A DNA stretch of 64,000 bases from Allolobophora icterica (taxonomy: Eukaryota; Annelida; Clitellata; Crassiclitellata; Lumbricidae): NCBI GenBank assembly GCA_963556255.1, contig OY744611.1, forward strand, positions 32,261,603 through 32,325,602. Reading direction: 5' to 3'. A program made the position numbers and the translations under genes. The notes beneath the pieces were generated by a model. That model made no database searches. It worked only from the letters and a program-made list of their open reading frames with translations, and was not told where the DNA came from. Below, piece after piece: positions 25,950 through 63,149 of the stretch; within the stretch, counting starts at the first letter, position 1; the number at the start of each line of letters is the position of its first letter.

Positions 25950-26713
25950 CGCAGAATTGACAGGTGTTTGACCTTACCTTCGCTTGGCAGTCCAATCACT
26001 GCCTCGGTCGTCCTGGACTCCCTGCGCGTTGTACAAGGGCGTGGACTTGCTCTACCTCCGTGATCGATCTCAGATGCTGCTCGGCTGACTCCGCCGCTTT
26101 GCACACATCGATGGGCCTTTTGAGAGTCAGGTCCCTGATCTCAAGGAGCTTTTGCCTGGTGTTGTCGCTTCGGACTCCTACCACCAGCCGATCTCGAATC
26201 AGAGACTCTTCTACCACTCGGAACTGGCACGTCTTGGTGAGACGACGCACGTCTGCGATGAAGACGTCGAGTTGCTCGCCTTTGTCCTGCACTCACTGGT
26301 TGAACCGGTAGCGTTCATAAGTTACATTGACTACTCTGTTGCAGAACTTATCGATTTTTTTCTATTATTCGATCGATGTTCCTCTTCTCTTCTGTGGCCA
26401 CGTTGAAACAGCGGTAGATATCATAGGCATAATTGCCTACGCACGTCAGAAAAATGGCTGCGTGCTTTTCCTCGCTCGCTTCCGAGAGGTCTTCCGCCAG
26501 CCCATAATTCTCTCGCTGACCGCGGAAACGGTGCCAGCTTGCCGCTACATCGCTGCCAGTCACAGACAGTGGCTCCGGGAGCCGCAAGCCCGAGTAGTTA
26601 GTTGCCATGACTATCTTTCGTTTGTTTCTATCGTTCGTTTCTATCGTTCAATTCTACCGTTCGTTTCGTATCATTTCTAACTGCGTTGAGTTCAGATCCC
26701 ACTTCTGACATCA
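25950..26713 (-). mobile_element. Gypsy-type LTR retrotransposon: gag and leader, broken
   Basis: Minus strand: frame 26608-26348 (RLPEPLSVTGSDVAASWHRF ... FNVATEEKRNIDRIIEK), then after a break 26292-25996 (DKGEQLDVFIADVRRLTKTC ... SLIRDRLVVGVRSDNTRQKL ... EQHLRSITE). This is the capsid-region gag of Ty3/Gypsy elements. Next to the LTR, TGATGTCAGAAGTGGGATCT (from 26713) resembles a primer-binding/leader region. One frameshift or stop separates the two parts; pol is missing here. Confidence 0.78.
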
Positions 26714-27600
26714 TGTGACGTGTGCTGTAACCAACGTAGCTATAACACGGTCACGACTGGTGTAATAGTATACTAATGATAGTATACTAATATATTAGTA
26801 AACTACATGTATCTAATAGTGTCCGATAGTACAGAGCAAGGTGCGACCGTGCGTACGGTACGTAGGCCTACGTTATATTTTCTATAACGTACGTATACGG
26901 TAGGCCTACGCGTAAGTTATTATGCCGTACGTTACCGTACGTTCACATTAGTTCATGACGAAAATAAAATACATGACATTATGCGCAAGAAAAGTCAATA
27001 ACAGTTGGTGATTGACGGTCGTAAACAATTTTAACCATTACTTCAGTCATCTGTGGCTGTTCAATGATCTCTACTTCAAACTTTTAAATTCCAAATTTCT
27101 AATATTCTGTCTAATGCATAGGCCCCCTAGTGTGAAGAATATTAAGACTTTACGGCACACTTTATAGGATGGTCAATGCCAGTGGTCATTTTATTGGTAA
27201 TACTAAATTTCGGTACCGTTCGTAAATAACTAGGCCTGCGTAGACCCCTACGGTGTGACCGTGAGACTAATACTGTAGAGCTAAACTGATTATATTTGAC
27301 GTACGCGTGCGGTTCGCGTACCGTATAAGACTATAGTTATATTGAGGTTCTTTGTGAATGATGATCAGATAAATTTGTGGCATTTTTAACGTACGCGTAC
27401 GTTATTTTTTCGATAACGTACGTACAGTACGCGTACGTTATTCCGGAAGGTAACGTACGGTCGCACTATGGTACAGGGTCTAACAAGTCTGCTCTGTTGG
27501 CCGTTCTGCCATGTGACTGTGTATAGAGGCAAAGGCATCTGCCTCCATCGCTGTGTCGGCTGCCTGCCGCTCGTGGGCGTGGCCAATGAGTACCCTTGTA
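26714..27600 (-). mobile_element. 5' LTR of the same Gypsy element, interrupted by a nested element
   Basis: 26714-26840 and 27467-27600 together match the LTR at 45734-45958 (TGTGACGTGTGCTGTAACC at one end, AATGAGTACCCTTGTA at the other). The next five bases, CTCAC, correspond to the CTTAC duplication in B, so A and B carry the same insertion. A 626-bp element (26841-27466) is nested within. Confidence 0.75.
26841..27466. mobile_element. Nested palindrome-rich DNA element, 626 bp
   Basis: Perfect 10-bp TIR GTGCGACCGT / ACGGTCGCAC at the two edges. Internal subterminal palindromes based on CGTACG, TAACGTACGTTA and GTAGGCCTAC recur at both ends. It interrupts the LTR; the uninterrupted LTR is at 45734-45958. 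A possible imprecise duplication (AGTACAGAG / GGTACAGGG) flanks it. Superfamily not assigned; no coding sequence. Confidence 0.72.
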
Positions 27601-28175
27601 CTCACTGCACTTCTTTTTTGTTCAATGAACAAAGGGCATTGATTGCTCCAATATCATATGGCTTATCTTTTTCCGACTGAATACCTGCGTAAAGTGCTCT
27701 GCTGTTAGTTCCAAACTGTAGAATTGTGTAAGTATAAAGTTCGACTTTTCGAACTGTTTATAATATTGCATCGTTTTTACTCGCATTGTACTACTTTTCA
27801 ATACTTGTATAAGCTTACTCACTGTTATTATAAAGTGTGGGTGTTTGTCTGGCATTAACAAGAATTAAGTACTTGCTTATTTATTAAAACCTTTTCATTT
27901 CTCACTGTTCTGATTTTTCGCTGGGTTATCGTTTTATTTAACTTGCACGGATGGTGTACAGCTACAATGAACAATCGGAGAGTGACGGCAGGGCCGGCAG
28001 ACGTGCTGCCCACTCTTAATATCATTTCTAACTACGGCATCTCCAAACAATTCTTCCCAAACTTTAATGCTAATCGGGCCTACAGATCAATGTCCAATAC
28101 TGAAGTTGAAAACTACCGGAGTGTAGTTTTAGGTCTGTAGGCTAATAAAATTTCATTCTCTATCGTTTCACTTTA

Positions 28176-28636
28176 GGGGCCATCCATATATTACGTACGC
28201 AAAAATCCGGGAAAATTGGACCCCCTCCCCCTGTTCTCAAGCGTGTACTTTCTTCCACACCCCCTGCGTACGTACGCTTGACGCACCCCCCCCCCCCCGA
28301 AGACCAGCTGCAGAAAGTGTCTCGACAGTTCCATGCTGTCTGCACTTTAGGCCAGATTGAAGGATGAGTGAGGGCCAATATAGACAAATTATAGGTGTCC
28401 CGTTCACAGCACAGAATAACTGCACATGGCTTTTATATAATGTAATAAAATGCCATCGGACGACTATAGGACAATACAGAGTTATAAATAGGCTAATGTG
28501 GACGTCATAATTAGATATTTATTTTGTGTACGTACACCTTTGTCCCCCCTCCCCCCCTGTTCGCACCCGTACGCAAAATCGCCAAAATCCGACCCCTCCC
28601 CCACCCTCATTGCGTACGTAATATGTGGACGGCCCC
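28176..28636. mobile_element. PIF/Harbinger-like MITE, 461 bp
   Basis: TIR GGGGCCATCCATATATTACG versus inverted right end GGGGCCGTCCACATATTACG, continuing TACGCA. The duplication TTA lies at 28173-28175 and 28637-28639; the empty site CTTTATACAACC is at 47176-47187. A 3-bp TWA-type duplication with a GGG end fits PIF/Harbinger. Inserted after the A/B flank duplication. Confidence 0.85.
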
Positions 28637-28639
28637 TTA

Positions 28640-30117
28640 TACAACCGTCAACAATAATTTAAAAAATACAAAAAAGTTTGCAGTAGTTAAATAATCGCAG
28701 CTCGTTGGGCTATTAAATGGAAATAGAAAGCACTTTGAGCAATATTCGCATTTGTCTGCACTTAGAAGCTTCTTTTCTATCATAATTTATATTACAAGAA
28801 CATATGGCTGGCAATTAAATGTTTTCAAGTTTTTCATATTAGGCCTATATGAACATTTATGCTAAAACCGTTGTTCTAAATCTGGTTTCCTCGGCGTTCA
28901 GAATAAAGCATCGGTTAGGCCTAATTGACAAAAGTTTGAATTGTCAAATGATTTGTCAAAATCATTTGACAAATCAGTTGACGAAAAAGAGAAAACAGAC
29001 GACCTAAGATAACTATAAACAAAATATAAAAGAATTTTCTCTGTTGCCGGTCTTACAGTCACTGTGAAACGCTTATTCTTGACAGAATAAAATGTCTACA
29101 CAAACAGCTTGAGTGTCAGCAATATAATATGCTGAAACACGGCTTATTGGCCATCTAACAGTTCTCAAAAGATTAGATTAAGACAAGCTGATAAGTAGGC
29201 CTATATATCTACGCCTACATGTTTTATTAAACAAACTATTCTCAAAATGGCACTTTGGTAGGAACTCGTGTGTTAATGAAGAAGATAAAGAGTGAACATA
29301 GCTAATGGTTTCTGGTCTTAATCTTGATAATAAAAATGCATCGTCTTCCTGACCAAATTCATTTTCCTTATACTCTGATGATCTTTTATTTGTGCCATAT
29401 TACACACTGTCATTTAAAACGATATCTTGATACAAGTGGCCATTGTGTTGAGACTTCTGTCCCTGTTGCCATTTCCTTAATACCTTGACAACAAAAGCAA
29501 TATGCAATGCCTGTCTTTGTATGTGTACACTGTACAGTATTCCCCCATTCGTTACCTTCATGTTGAATAGCTTCCATAACTTATTGATTGTAGTCTTTGA
29601 TGTCTGTGATGTTATTACAATGCTGTAGATTTTTGGCCTAATGTTGTAAGGTTAGAGGAGTTTATAAGTGCTATTAATATCAAGAATTCAAGACATGCTA
29701 TTTAACTAATTCCTTCAGAACGGAAGGTATAATTGATTAATACTTTTGGCTGGAATCTATTCAGGTTAACAGTATCAGTTGAGACAGATTTTGACTTAGT
29801 ACGTAATACTACGTATAGTATCAAGAATGGTCTTTTTCAAATGGAGACCTTAAATGGCATGGCACCAATTAAAACGGGCAGCAGACCACCTGGTAAATTC
29901 ATTAAAAAATTAAAAGGGGTGAGGCCACTCGGCCATTGTATTACCGTAGGAAATCGTATATATTTACATTTCATTTTATGGATGGCTTGTCAACAGTCTC
30001 TCTCACTGCCACTGGGAGGATGCTGTTATCCGGTATCTGCCATGTGACTTGGTGTGTAGGCCTATACTGCCGCCGCCGACACTATGACGTCGGCGCAGGG
30101 CTCTAGTTACTATTAAT
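28640..30117 (+). other. AKR-B upstream intergenic sequence
   Basis: 28640-28930 is homologous to 47180-47465 upstream of C, and 30005-30371 to 50306-50671. The middle (28930-30005) has no counterpart in the window; an open frame at 29733-30047 has no recognisable domain and is not called. Confidence 0.6.
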
Positions 30118-30371
30118 ATACATGAGCGACATGTATCCCAAAGATTCGACATGTCCTACATGTAAAATACATGTATCCGGTTTTGCTGAGATTCTTGACC
30201 CTTGAACATTAGATGTAACCACAGAAGACGCCTATCTCGCTATCTGCCTTGTACTCGAACTCAGTTGAAAAGCGTTGACACGTAGCCTAAGCAGACGTAG
30301 GACACTCGTATAATTGCAGAACGAGAAGACTTGTCTATAATTTTATCCAGGGTTGGGGTTAAACTTGAAAG

Positions 30372-45479
<15,108 letters not shown>

Positions 45480-45733
45480 TTCGCCTCAGCAGTGTTCTTT
45501 GGGAGATTTTCTTTATTGGCTCTGTGTGATTCCAGTAATATGAAATGGGATTATAATTAATGTAATGGAAGAGAAATAGGGTAATGGATTGTTTTCAGGA
45601 AATTAATTTTGCTTAGGCGATATCTAGGGCATTATATGCAGTGCCTTTATATGACTGTTGTAGGCCCTACTTTAAAGTAATTGCTGCTCTTATATCTGTT
45701 GAGTTTAATTCATTCAGTGGTTGATTCACTTAC

Positions 45734-46606
45734 TGTCACGTATGCTGTAACCTACGTAGCTATATAACAGTAACGACTGGTGTAGTATGTAGTATCTAAT
45801 AGTGTCCGGTAGTATAGGGAACAAGTCTGCTGTGTTGGCCGTCCTGCCATGTGACTGTGCGTGTAGAGGCAGAGGCATCGTCACATCTGCCTCCATTGCT
45901 CTCTCACCTGCCGGCCGCTCGTGGGTGTGGCTACGGCCGGCCAGTGAGTACCCTTGCATCTCTTTTTCCCTACAACGAAAGTTTACTGTTCGTGTGATGA
46001 TAAATGTTCTAAGTCTACTCTACTATGTCCATCAGTCCTGCTTTCTAAGGTGGGTCTATTATTGTTTGTATCGCGGTTGTATCTTTCCGTCCAGCTATCG
46101 TAATGTTAAATGTCCGCCAGAAACGCACTTGGCGCGACGTGCGTGTGAGGGTGGGTCCCTCTTCCGTCCTTCTCTCATACAACCGGTTTGGCAAGGCCTT
46201 GGTCACCTCTCCTTTCCCCCAATCACGGTCGTCGAATCGCATACGCACTGTGTGCCCCACAGACAGAAAGATACAGGGGGTCGATCTTTCTGCGGTGGTC
46301 TGTCATAATACTACGCCTGTCGGTGCTTTGCGGCCGTCAGCGCCGCTCGCGAGGGCCGTGGAGGAATGTCAAGGGGGGCGGTTTACACTGGCCGCTGCAT
46401 CCTTTGAGCCGGTAACTCGCTCGGTTGTTCGGCCGGCGTGTTGCGCCAATCAAGCCGGCCTTGATGTGTGAACCTGTCGAGGCCTGGGGTGTACCACCGG
46501 CGTGGTGGGACGGGATCCGACTTGAAACCGCTTACAGCTGTTGACGCCCCTGTGACTGGAGGAATGTAGTTTCTGGGTGTGGGCGTGGCCAATGAGTACC
46601 CTTGCA
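45734..46606 (-). mobile_element. Gypsy element remnant beside AKR-B: 3' LTR, integrase end, LTR tip
   Basis: LTR 45734-45958 (minus strand starts TGCAAGGGTACTCACTGG, ends ...CGTGACA). Immediately inside, on the minus strand, GTAGGGAAAAAGAGA is a polypurine tract. Frame 46260-46045 reads GHTVRMRFDDRDWGKGEVTK, ALPNRLYERRTEEG, LTRTSRQVRF, the C-terminus of a Gypsy integrase. At 46573-46606 the tip of the other LTR remains. Perfect 5-bp TSD CTTAC at 45729-45733 and 46607-46611. The gag and most of pol are deleted. Confidence 0.82.
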
Positions 46607-47494
46607 CTTACTGCATTTGTTTTTTTTTGTTCAATGAACAAACGGCATTGATTGCTCCAATATCATGGCTTATCTTTTTCCGACTGAATACCTGCGTAAA
46701 GTGCTCTGCTGTTAGTTCCAAACTGTAGAATTGTGTAAGTATAAAGTTCGACTTTTCGAACTGTTTATAATATTGCATCGTTTTTACTCGCATTGTACTA
46801 CTTTTCAATACTTGTATACTCACTGTTATTACAAAGTGTGGGTGTTTGTCTGGCATTAACAAGAATTAAGTACTTGCTTATTTATTAAAACCTTTTCATT
46901 TATCACTGTTCTGATTTATTCGCTGGATTCTCGTTTTATTTAACTTGCACGGATGGTGGACAGCTACAATGACCAATCGGAGAGCGACGGCAGAGCCAGC
47001 AGGCGTGCTGCGCACTCTTCTCAACATCATTTCCAACTATGGCATCTCCAAACAATGTTGCCCATACTTTAATGCTAATAGGGCCTACAGATCAATGTCC
47101 AATACTGAAGTTGAAAACTACTGTATCGCAGTTTTAGCTCTATAGGCTAATAAAATTTCATTGGCTATCGTTTCACTTTATACAACCGTCAACAATAATT
47201 TTTAAAATGCAAAACTTTGCAGTAATTAGATAATCGCAGCTCGTTGGGCTATTTATATGGGAATCGAAAGCACTTTGAGCAATATTCGCATTTGTCTGCA
47301 TTTACAAGCTTCTTTTCTTGCATAATTTCTATTACAAAAAACATAGGCCTTAAATGTTTTCAATTTTTTCATATTATATGAACATTTATGCTAAAATTGT
47401 AGTTCTAAATCTGTTTTCCTCGGCGTTCAGAATAAAGCATCAGTTAATTTACAAAAGTTTGATTTGTCGTAGGGCTACTTACTTAAATCCGAAA

Positions 47495-47885
47495 TAACCA
47501 TCGTAATCGTAATCTCCAAACGTCTAAAGCGCCACTCGAAGGCCAGTCGCAGGGTACTAGCCTATTAACGAGCGCTACGTCAAATCAGAGGGGTCCTTCA
47601 GAGAGTACCGTAGTCAAAAAGAGGTTCGAGTCTGGTTCCAGATGGCCAGATGAAGAGATCTGAGGAGGCAGAGCAGCTGTTAAGGCGGGTGTCGTTTAGG
47701 CCGAGAAAAGTTGGAAGGCGGAGGATTAGATGAGTCAGGATAGGAAAACTTGAAAAGGTGAGACTTCAGTTTTAAGTGGAAAGCCTGGGCTAGTAGATAG
47801 AGAATCACGAGAATGAGTATGGAGGACGGGTTGGGAAGATATGGAAGAACCGAAGTATCGATATCGGAGATTCCTTCGAGATTAA
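47495..47885 (-). mobile_element. LINE 3' end upstream of AKR-C
   Basis: CGTAATCGTAATCTCC tail, TCTAAAGCGCCACTCGAAGG ... GAGCGCTACGTC as in 468-545 and 17255-17350, followed by decayed minus-strand coding-like sequence to 47885. Confidence 0.5.
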
Positions 47886-47886
47886 A

Positions 47887-47957
47887 CATCCTTCAATTTC
47901 AGATGAGGGCCCGTTATATCATGCAACTTTAGACACGCATTTGTTTCAGCCATTAGC
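47887..47957 (+). pseudogene. Remnant of AKR intron 1 (fossil fourth copy, 5' piece)
   Basis: The stretch CTTCAATTTCAGATGAGGGCC ... GCAACTTTAGACACGC ... GTTTCAGCCATTAG aligns, with small gaps, to AKR-B intron 1 at about 32427-32495 and to AKR-C intron 1 at about 53265-53330. It lies outside any AKR gene, between B and C, and on the same strand. Together with the exon 6 piece at 49840 it keeps the order expected of a decayed gene copy. Confidence 0.55.
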
Positions 47958-48299
47958 TTTCGACCAAGGGGCAGCATGCCCCCAACCCTGTTCATTTTGG
48001 GTCCTGGGATTCATGCAAATCCATGGAGTTTTTTAGGTGATGGTACCCTATGTGGTTTCCTGGTTTCCATTTGTCTTGATCTGTCACCCAAGGGCAGTTA
48101 CTAACCGTAGACTAAATCGAGTCTCGTGTGAGACCCAGATCACCGAGTGGTTGCTGATACTCTTTCAACAAAGAGTGCAAACAATCTGGTAGGGCAGACA
48201 AGCAGCAGTGAGCCAAAGAAGAGGTTAAGCTGGTAGAAGAAAGTCTGGCCCGAGGATTCCACGTGGGCGCTTTCTGCAGGTAGCTCCCATCATTCCGTG

Positions 48300-49835
48300 G
48301 GGCCTGCCAAGTGATCAGCAGCCCAATCTCGGCCTTGTATGGGACAAATATGCACTAAAGAGGCAAAACTGGCAAGGTGGCGTTGGTATAACGAGTCATT
48401 GCTCAACCACTCACCCGCCTCTCATCATGAGCATCGAGACGAATCCATGGTCGATATGACGACTCGGCAATTAGCCTTGGAATTTCGGAGACAAAGATCG
48501 CTGATGTTATCCGGGCTCTGAAGAATATTAATGGCAAGGCGCCGGACACCTGCAGGATCACACTGGAAATGCTCAAAGAAAGCGGAGAGTGCCGGCTTAA
48601 GTGGATCACTCGGGTGATACAGACTCATACAGTAAGCCTGGCAGACATAAGTAACCCCAGAGGACTCGAGAAGCGGAATTTTACTCCCATTCTACTGGAG
48701 GGAATGTAAAACCATCGTGGAATCACTATTCTGTTCTGTCTGTCTCAGGAAAGGTCTTAACGCGCATCGTATTATATCGCCTGAGGGTTCTGCTCCTGAA
48801 GGATGGAATACGGGGGTTAAAGGGTTGCACTTCTGGCAGATCTACCGCATACAGGATTTTCACCATGAACGCTCTCATCCAGAATCTGTGCGAGTATTAA
48901 TAATTACATTGGATTGCTTATGTGGGCTAAATGCCACACTCGACTCACTAGAAAGGGAGGCACCCTGAGAATATATGCTTCATCGCTTGGGCTTTCCGAC
49001 CAAGATTTCGGGATCATGCGCACCTTTTCATTCATCCATTCATTCGAAAATTTAATATAGTGCACGTTGAAGAAACCTACTCATGAGCACTCCCAGCCCA
49101 GCCACGGCAAAAGAGATTAGACTTGAGTAGCTTTTAAAAAGTAGATGATGATCGAGGTGTGTACGAGGTTTTTACAGCTCAAAGTGGAGTGCGATAGAGA
49201 CGGTAATCCATCTATTGTGGTATGGTAGGCGACACTATTCGGAAATCGGAATAAGATCTTCACATAGGCCTATATGATTAATGGCAGAGGTTTTACTTCT
49301 ATCGCTGGGGGTTATGAACAGGGATGTCAAACCTTTTAGTTTGGAGATCAATTGGAGAAAAAACAGAGCTAATTCATGTAGGAGAATCCATCTGACCAAA
49401 TACTGTCAACGGCTGCAGGTTATGAGTTGTGGGTTGTTGAAGCCTTTATCTACATCGGCAACCGTAGGCCTGCAGTGTCTAGTGGCTCAAGCGAACAGGA
49501 GATCAAGCGCCATCGTCTTCGCCAGATCCTTCATCGTCCCCTTAGATTAAGACACCTGGGCTCTACAACTGAGCTGAACACTAACCCACAGGCCACAGCT
49601 CCATAGATTGTGCTGCCTGTATCCCTCTACAGTTGCGAGACACGGTCTACCACAAAGCTTCTAAACAAGAAACTCGACGCCTTCGATATGTTGTGCCTCA
49701 TGCAGAAAGATCCTCTGAATATCCGACTTGGACCGCGTGAGCAATATCGCGATCAGAAGGTGAACAGTGATTGCCACTATTTGAAGAGACGGAGACTGCA
49801 TGCGCTGCTTCGGACACGTTGCCCGCGCTCCATAA
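48300..49835 (+). mobile_element. Decayed non-LTR reverse transcriptase (LINE)
   Basis: Plus-strand pieces in several frames: RWRWYNESLLNHS, LALEFRRQRSL, then a KAPGxDxITxEMLK-like block (48535-48600, GKAPDTCRITLEMLKESGEC in one frame), WITRVIQ, a CKNHRGITILF block near 48708, CETRSTTKLLNKKLDAFDML and, near the end, RCFGHVARAP. This is the fingers-palm-to-C-terminus order of a LINE ORF2. Numerous stops. Its 3' edge abuts the AKR exon 6 fragment. Confidence 0.78.
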
Positions 49836-49839
49836 CATA

Positions 49840-50157
49840 ATGGACACAGTTGAAGCGATTGGCAAACAGCATGGTATGTGCAGTAAGATCTTCCTCTGTA
49901 TGTCCAAACTCTCATTCAGCTGCAGAAACAGTTCCTCACGTCAAAGGTGCAATTTCTGAGTTCTTTTAGATGGGGATGTTCCAGAAACCGCGTGAAGGCT
50001 TTCGTGGTCACTTTTACAAAATGGCCAGATACACAGCATAACAACTGTGAAGTGGTGGTTGATCGGTCGCTCGCCATGCACGTAATACCGTACGGCGTAT
50101 ACTGTACACGAAAAGGCACTCTATAAATGCGCACATACGTGACAAAAGTTGGTTGTT
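49840..50157 (+). pseudogene. Remnant of AKR exon 6 end plus intron 6 (fossil fourth copy, 3' piece)
   Basis: From 49840 the sequence reads ATGGACACAGTTGAAGCGAT and on to the exon 6/intron 6 donor, identical to the last 34-35 bases of exon 6 in A and B. It continues into recognisable intron 6 sequence (CCAAACTCT, GAGTTCTTTTAGATGG, TGGTTGATCGGT, AAAAGGCACTCTATAAA). The upstream 160 bases of exon 6 are missing; a decayed LINE abuts directly at 49835. No other exon is present, so it is a dead fragment. Confidence 0.85.
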
Positions 50158-50671
50158 GGCTGCTTTGTAATGGCGGTACCATCAGTCTCGCCACCACTCC
50201 GCTGACCCGGAGGATCTAACCACGTACCGTCCATGTCAGCCAGAAGGTAATCCAAGAGCTGTCCGAGTCCAGTTTCTGGAAGCCATATCAAATCAGCATC
50301 CTCACTGGGAGGATGCTGTTATCCGGTATCTGCCATTAGACTTGGTGTGTAGGCCTATACTGCCGCCGCCGACACTATGACGTCGGCGCAGGGCTCTAAT
50401 ATAGTTACTATTAATATACATGAGCAACATGTGTCCCAAAGACTTTAATCTTTGACCTGTCCTACATGTAAAATATCCGGTTTTGCAGAGATTCTTGACC
50501 CTTGAACATTGGATGCAACCACAGAAGACGCCTATCTCGCTATCTGCCTTGTACTCGAACTCAGTTGAAAAGCGTTGACACGTAGCCTAACCAGACGTAG
50601 GACACTCGTATAATTGCAGAACGAGAAGACTTGTCTACAGTTTTATCCAGGGTTGGGGTTAAACTTGAAAG

Positions 50672-62015
<11,344 letters not shown>

Positions 62016-62269
62016 TTCTCTTCGGCAGTGTTCTTCAGGAGATTTTCTTTATTGGCTCTGTGTGATTCCATTAATAAGAAATGGGATTATAATTATTGTA
62101 ATGGAAGAGAAATGGGGTGATGGATTGTTTCCAGGAAATTTATTTGCTTAGGTGATATCTAGGGCATTTATTTGCAGTGCCTGTAAATTACTGCTGTAGG
62201 CCCTACTTTAAAGTAATTGCTGCTCTTATAGCTGATGAGTTTAATTCATTCAGTGGTTAAATCACTAAC

Positions 62270-62360
62270 TGTGACGTGTGCTGTAACATACGTAGCTATA
62301 TACGGTAACGCAGTAACGACTAGATTAATAGAATATTAATCTATTAGTATGTTAGTATGC
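62270..62360 (-). mobile_element. LTR fragment of the shared Gypsy insertion, beside AKR-C
   Basis: TGTGACGTGTGCTGTAACAT ACGTAGC... matches the LTR end at 45734 (B) and 26714 (A), at the same distance from the stop codon as in B, after CTAAC (compare CTTAC). Homology to A and B ends near 62360, so this is close to the right edge of the duplicated unit. Confidence 0.7.
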
Positions 62361-62690
62361 ATCGTGCTTGGAGTTGGTTGACTTTGTTGCACCTTCTACA
62401 CGTCTGCCCATAGGCCGGGCACGCTTGGCTATCCCGTGCGTGCATTCGTCAGCAGAATAAGCCAGTTCACCATTAGCAATGCGCCTGCGCAGCAATTTTA
62501 CTTTTACTTCCGCCCGTTCACAAACAAACAGAATCATGGCCGCATAGACATGCATGGCCGTTGCCGATGTTGCTATGAACTATAGTTTGACGCAAATATT
62601 TAAAAAATGTTTGATTGATTATTCGATAATAGTTTATAGTAAATTTCTAGATATGGATGTTACGATTGTTTAACCGGTGTCACAGTAAAA
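62352..62690. other. Unassigned CpG-containing segment
   Basis: Has ATGCGCCTGCGCAGC (NRF-1-like) at about 62479 and AATCATGGCCGC (YY1-like) at about 62532. A minus frame (62555-62352) has no recognised domain. It might be a promoter, or the 5' end of the transposon that follows. Confidence 0.25.
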
Positions 62691-63147
62691 TGCGCGTGTG
62701 TGCGGTTGTTGAATGCGGGAGTGGAGGTGATCAGCTGGGCCGTTGAGACCTATTTGCAAGCGGCCACACGGTCTGATTATAAACACATCACAACATTATC
62801 TCGTTTATTTCTCAGGCCTGCAGAGGGCGCGCAACAGAACTCTGTATTGTGCAGCAGTCTGGGATGCTTGACCCTGTTGGTCCTGCGGACGTTATTCTGG
62901 CGTATAGGGTTTCACCATCCAAGATGACTTGCTGTTTCGTCTCCTTCTGGTTCAGATGACGAGGGAAAATGTGTTAAAACCCAGAAAATTAACTAATGCC
63001 CGCATCCACATAGAAGGTGCGATAAACAGATTGAAATGGTTTCGAATATTCAGTTCAGTTTTGCCTCTCACTCTGGTCCAATTGTTTGATGATATCTTAA
63101 TCATAACTGCAGCTTTGTGCAATCTGCTACCTCCATTAGTGAAATGA
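62689..63147 (+). pseudogene. Broken THAP/DDE-type transposase
   Basis: 62689-62745 reads MRVCAVVECGSGGDQLGR then a stop, resembling a THAP-like N-terminus. From 62840, in shifted frames, QQSGMLD, PADVILAYRV, FTIQDDLLFRLLLVQM, then 62944-63145 ENVLKPRKLTNARIHIEGAI, NRLKWFRIFSSVLPLTLVQL, FDDILIITAALCNLLPPLVK-stop. The latter is the C-terminal end of a DDE_Tnp_4 (Harbinger-like) transposase. The middle is deleted and two frameshifts are needed, so it is dead. Confidence 0.78.
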
Positions 63148-63149
63148 GG

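Noticed and set aside
29733..30047. 104-codon open frame upstream of AKR-B
   Set aside because: No recognised domain, not conserved upstream of A or C, low-complexity surroundings.
62352..62555. 67-codon minus-strand open frame with NRF-1 and YY1-like sites upstream
   Set aside because: No domain or splice continuity; may be transposon 5' sequence.
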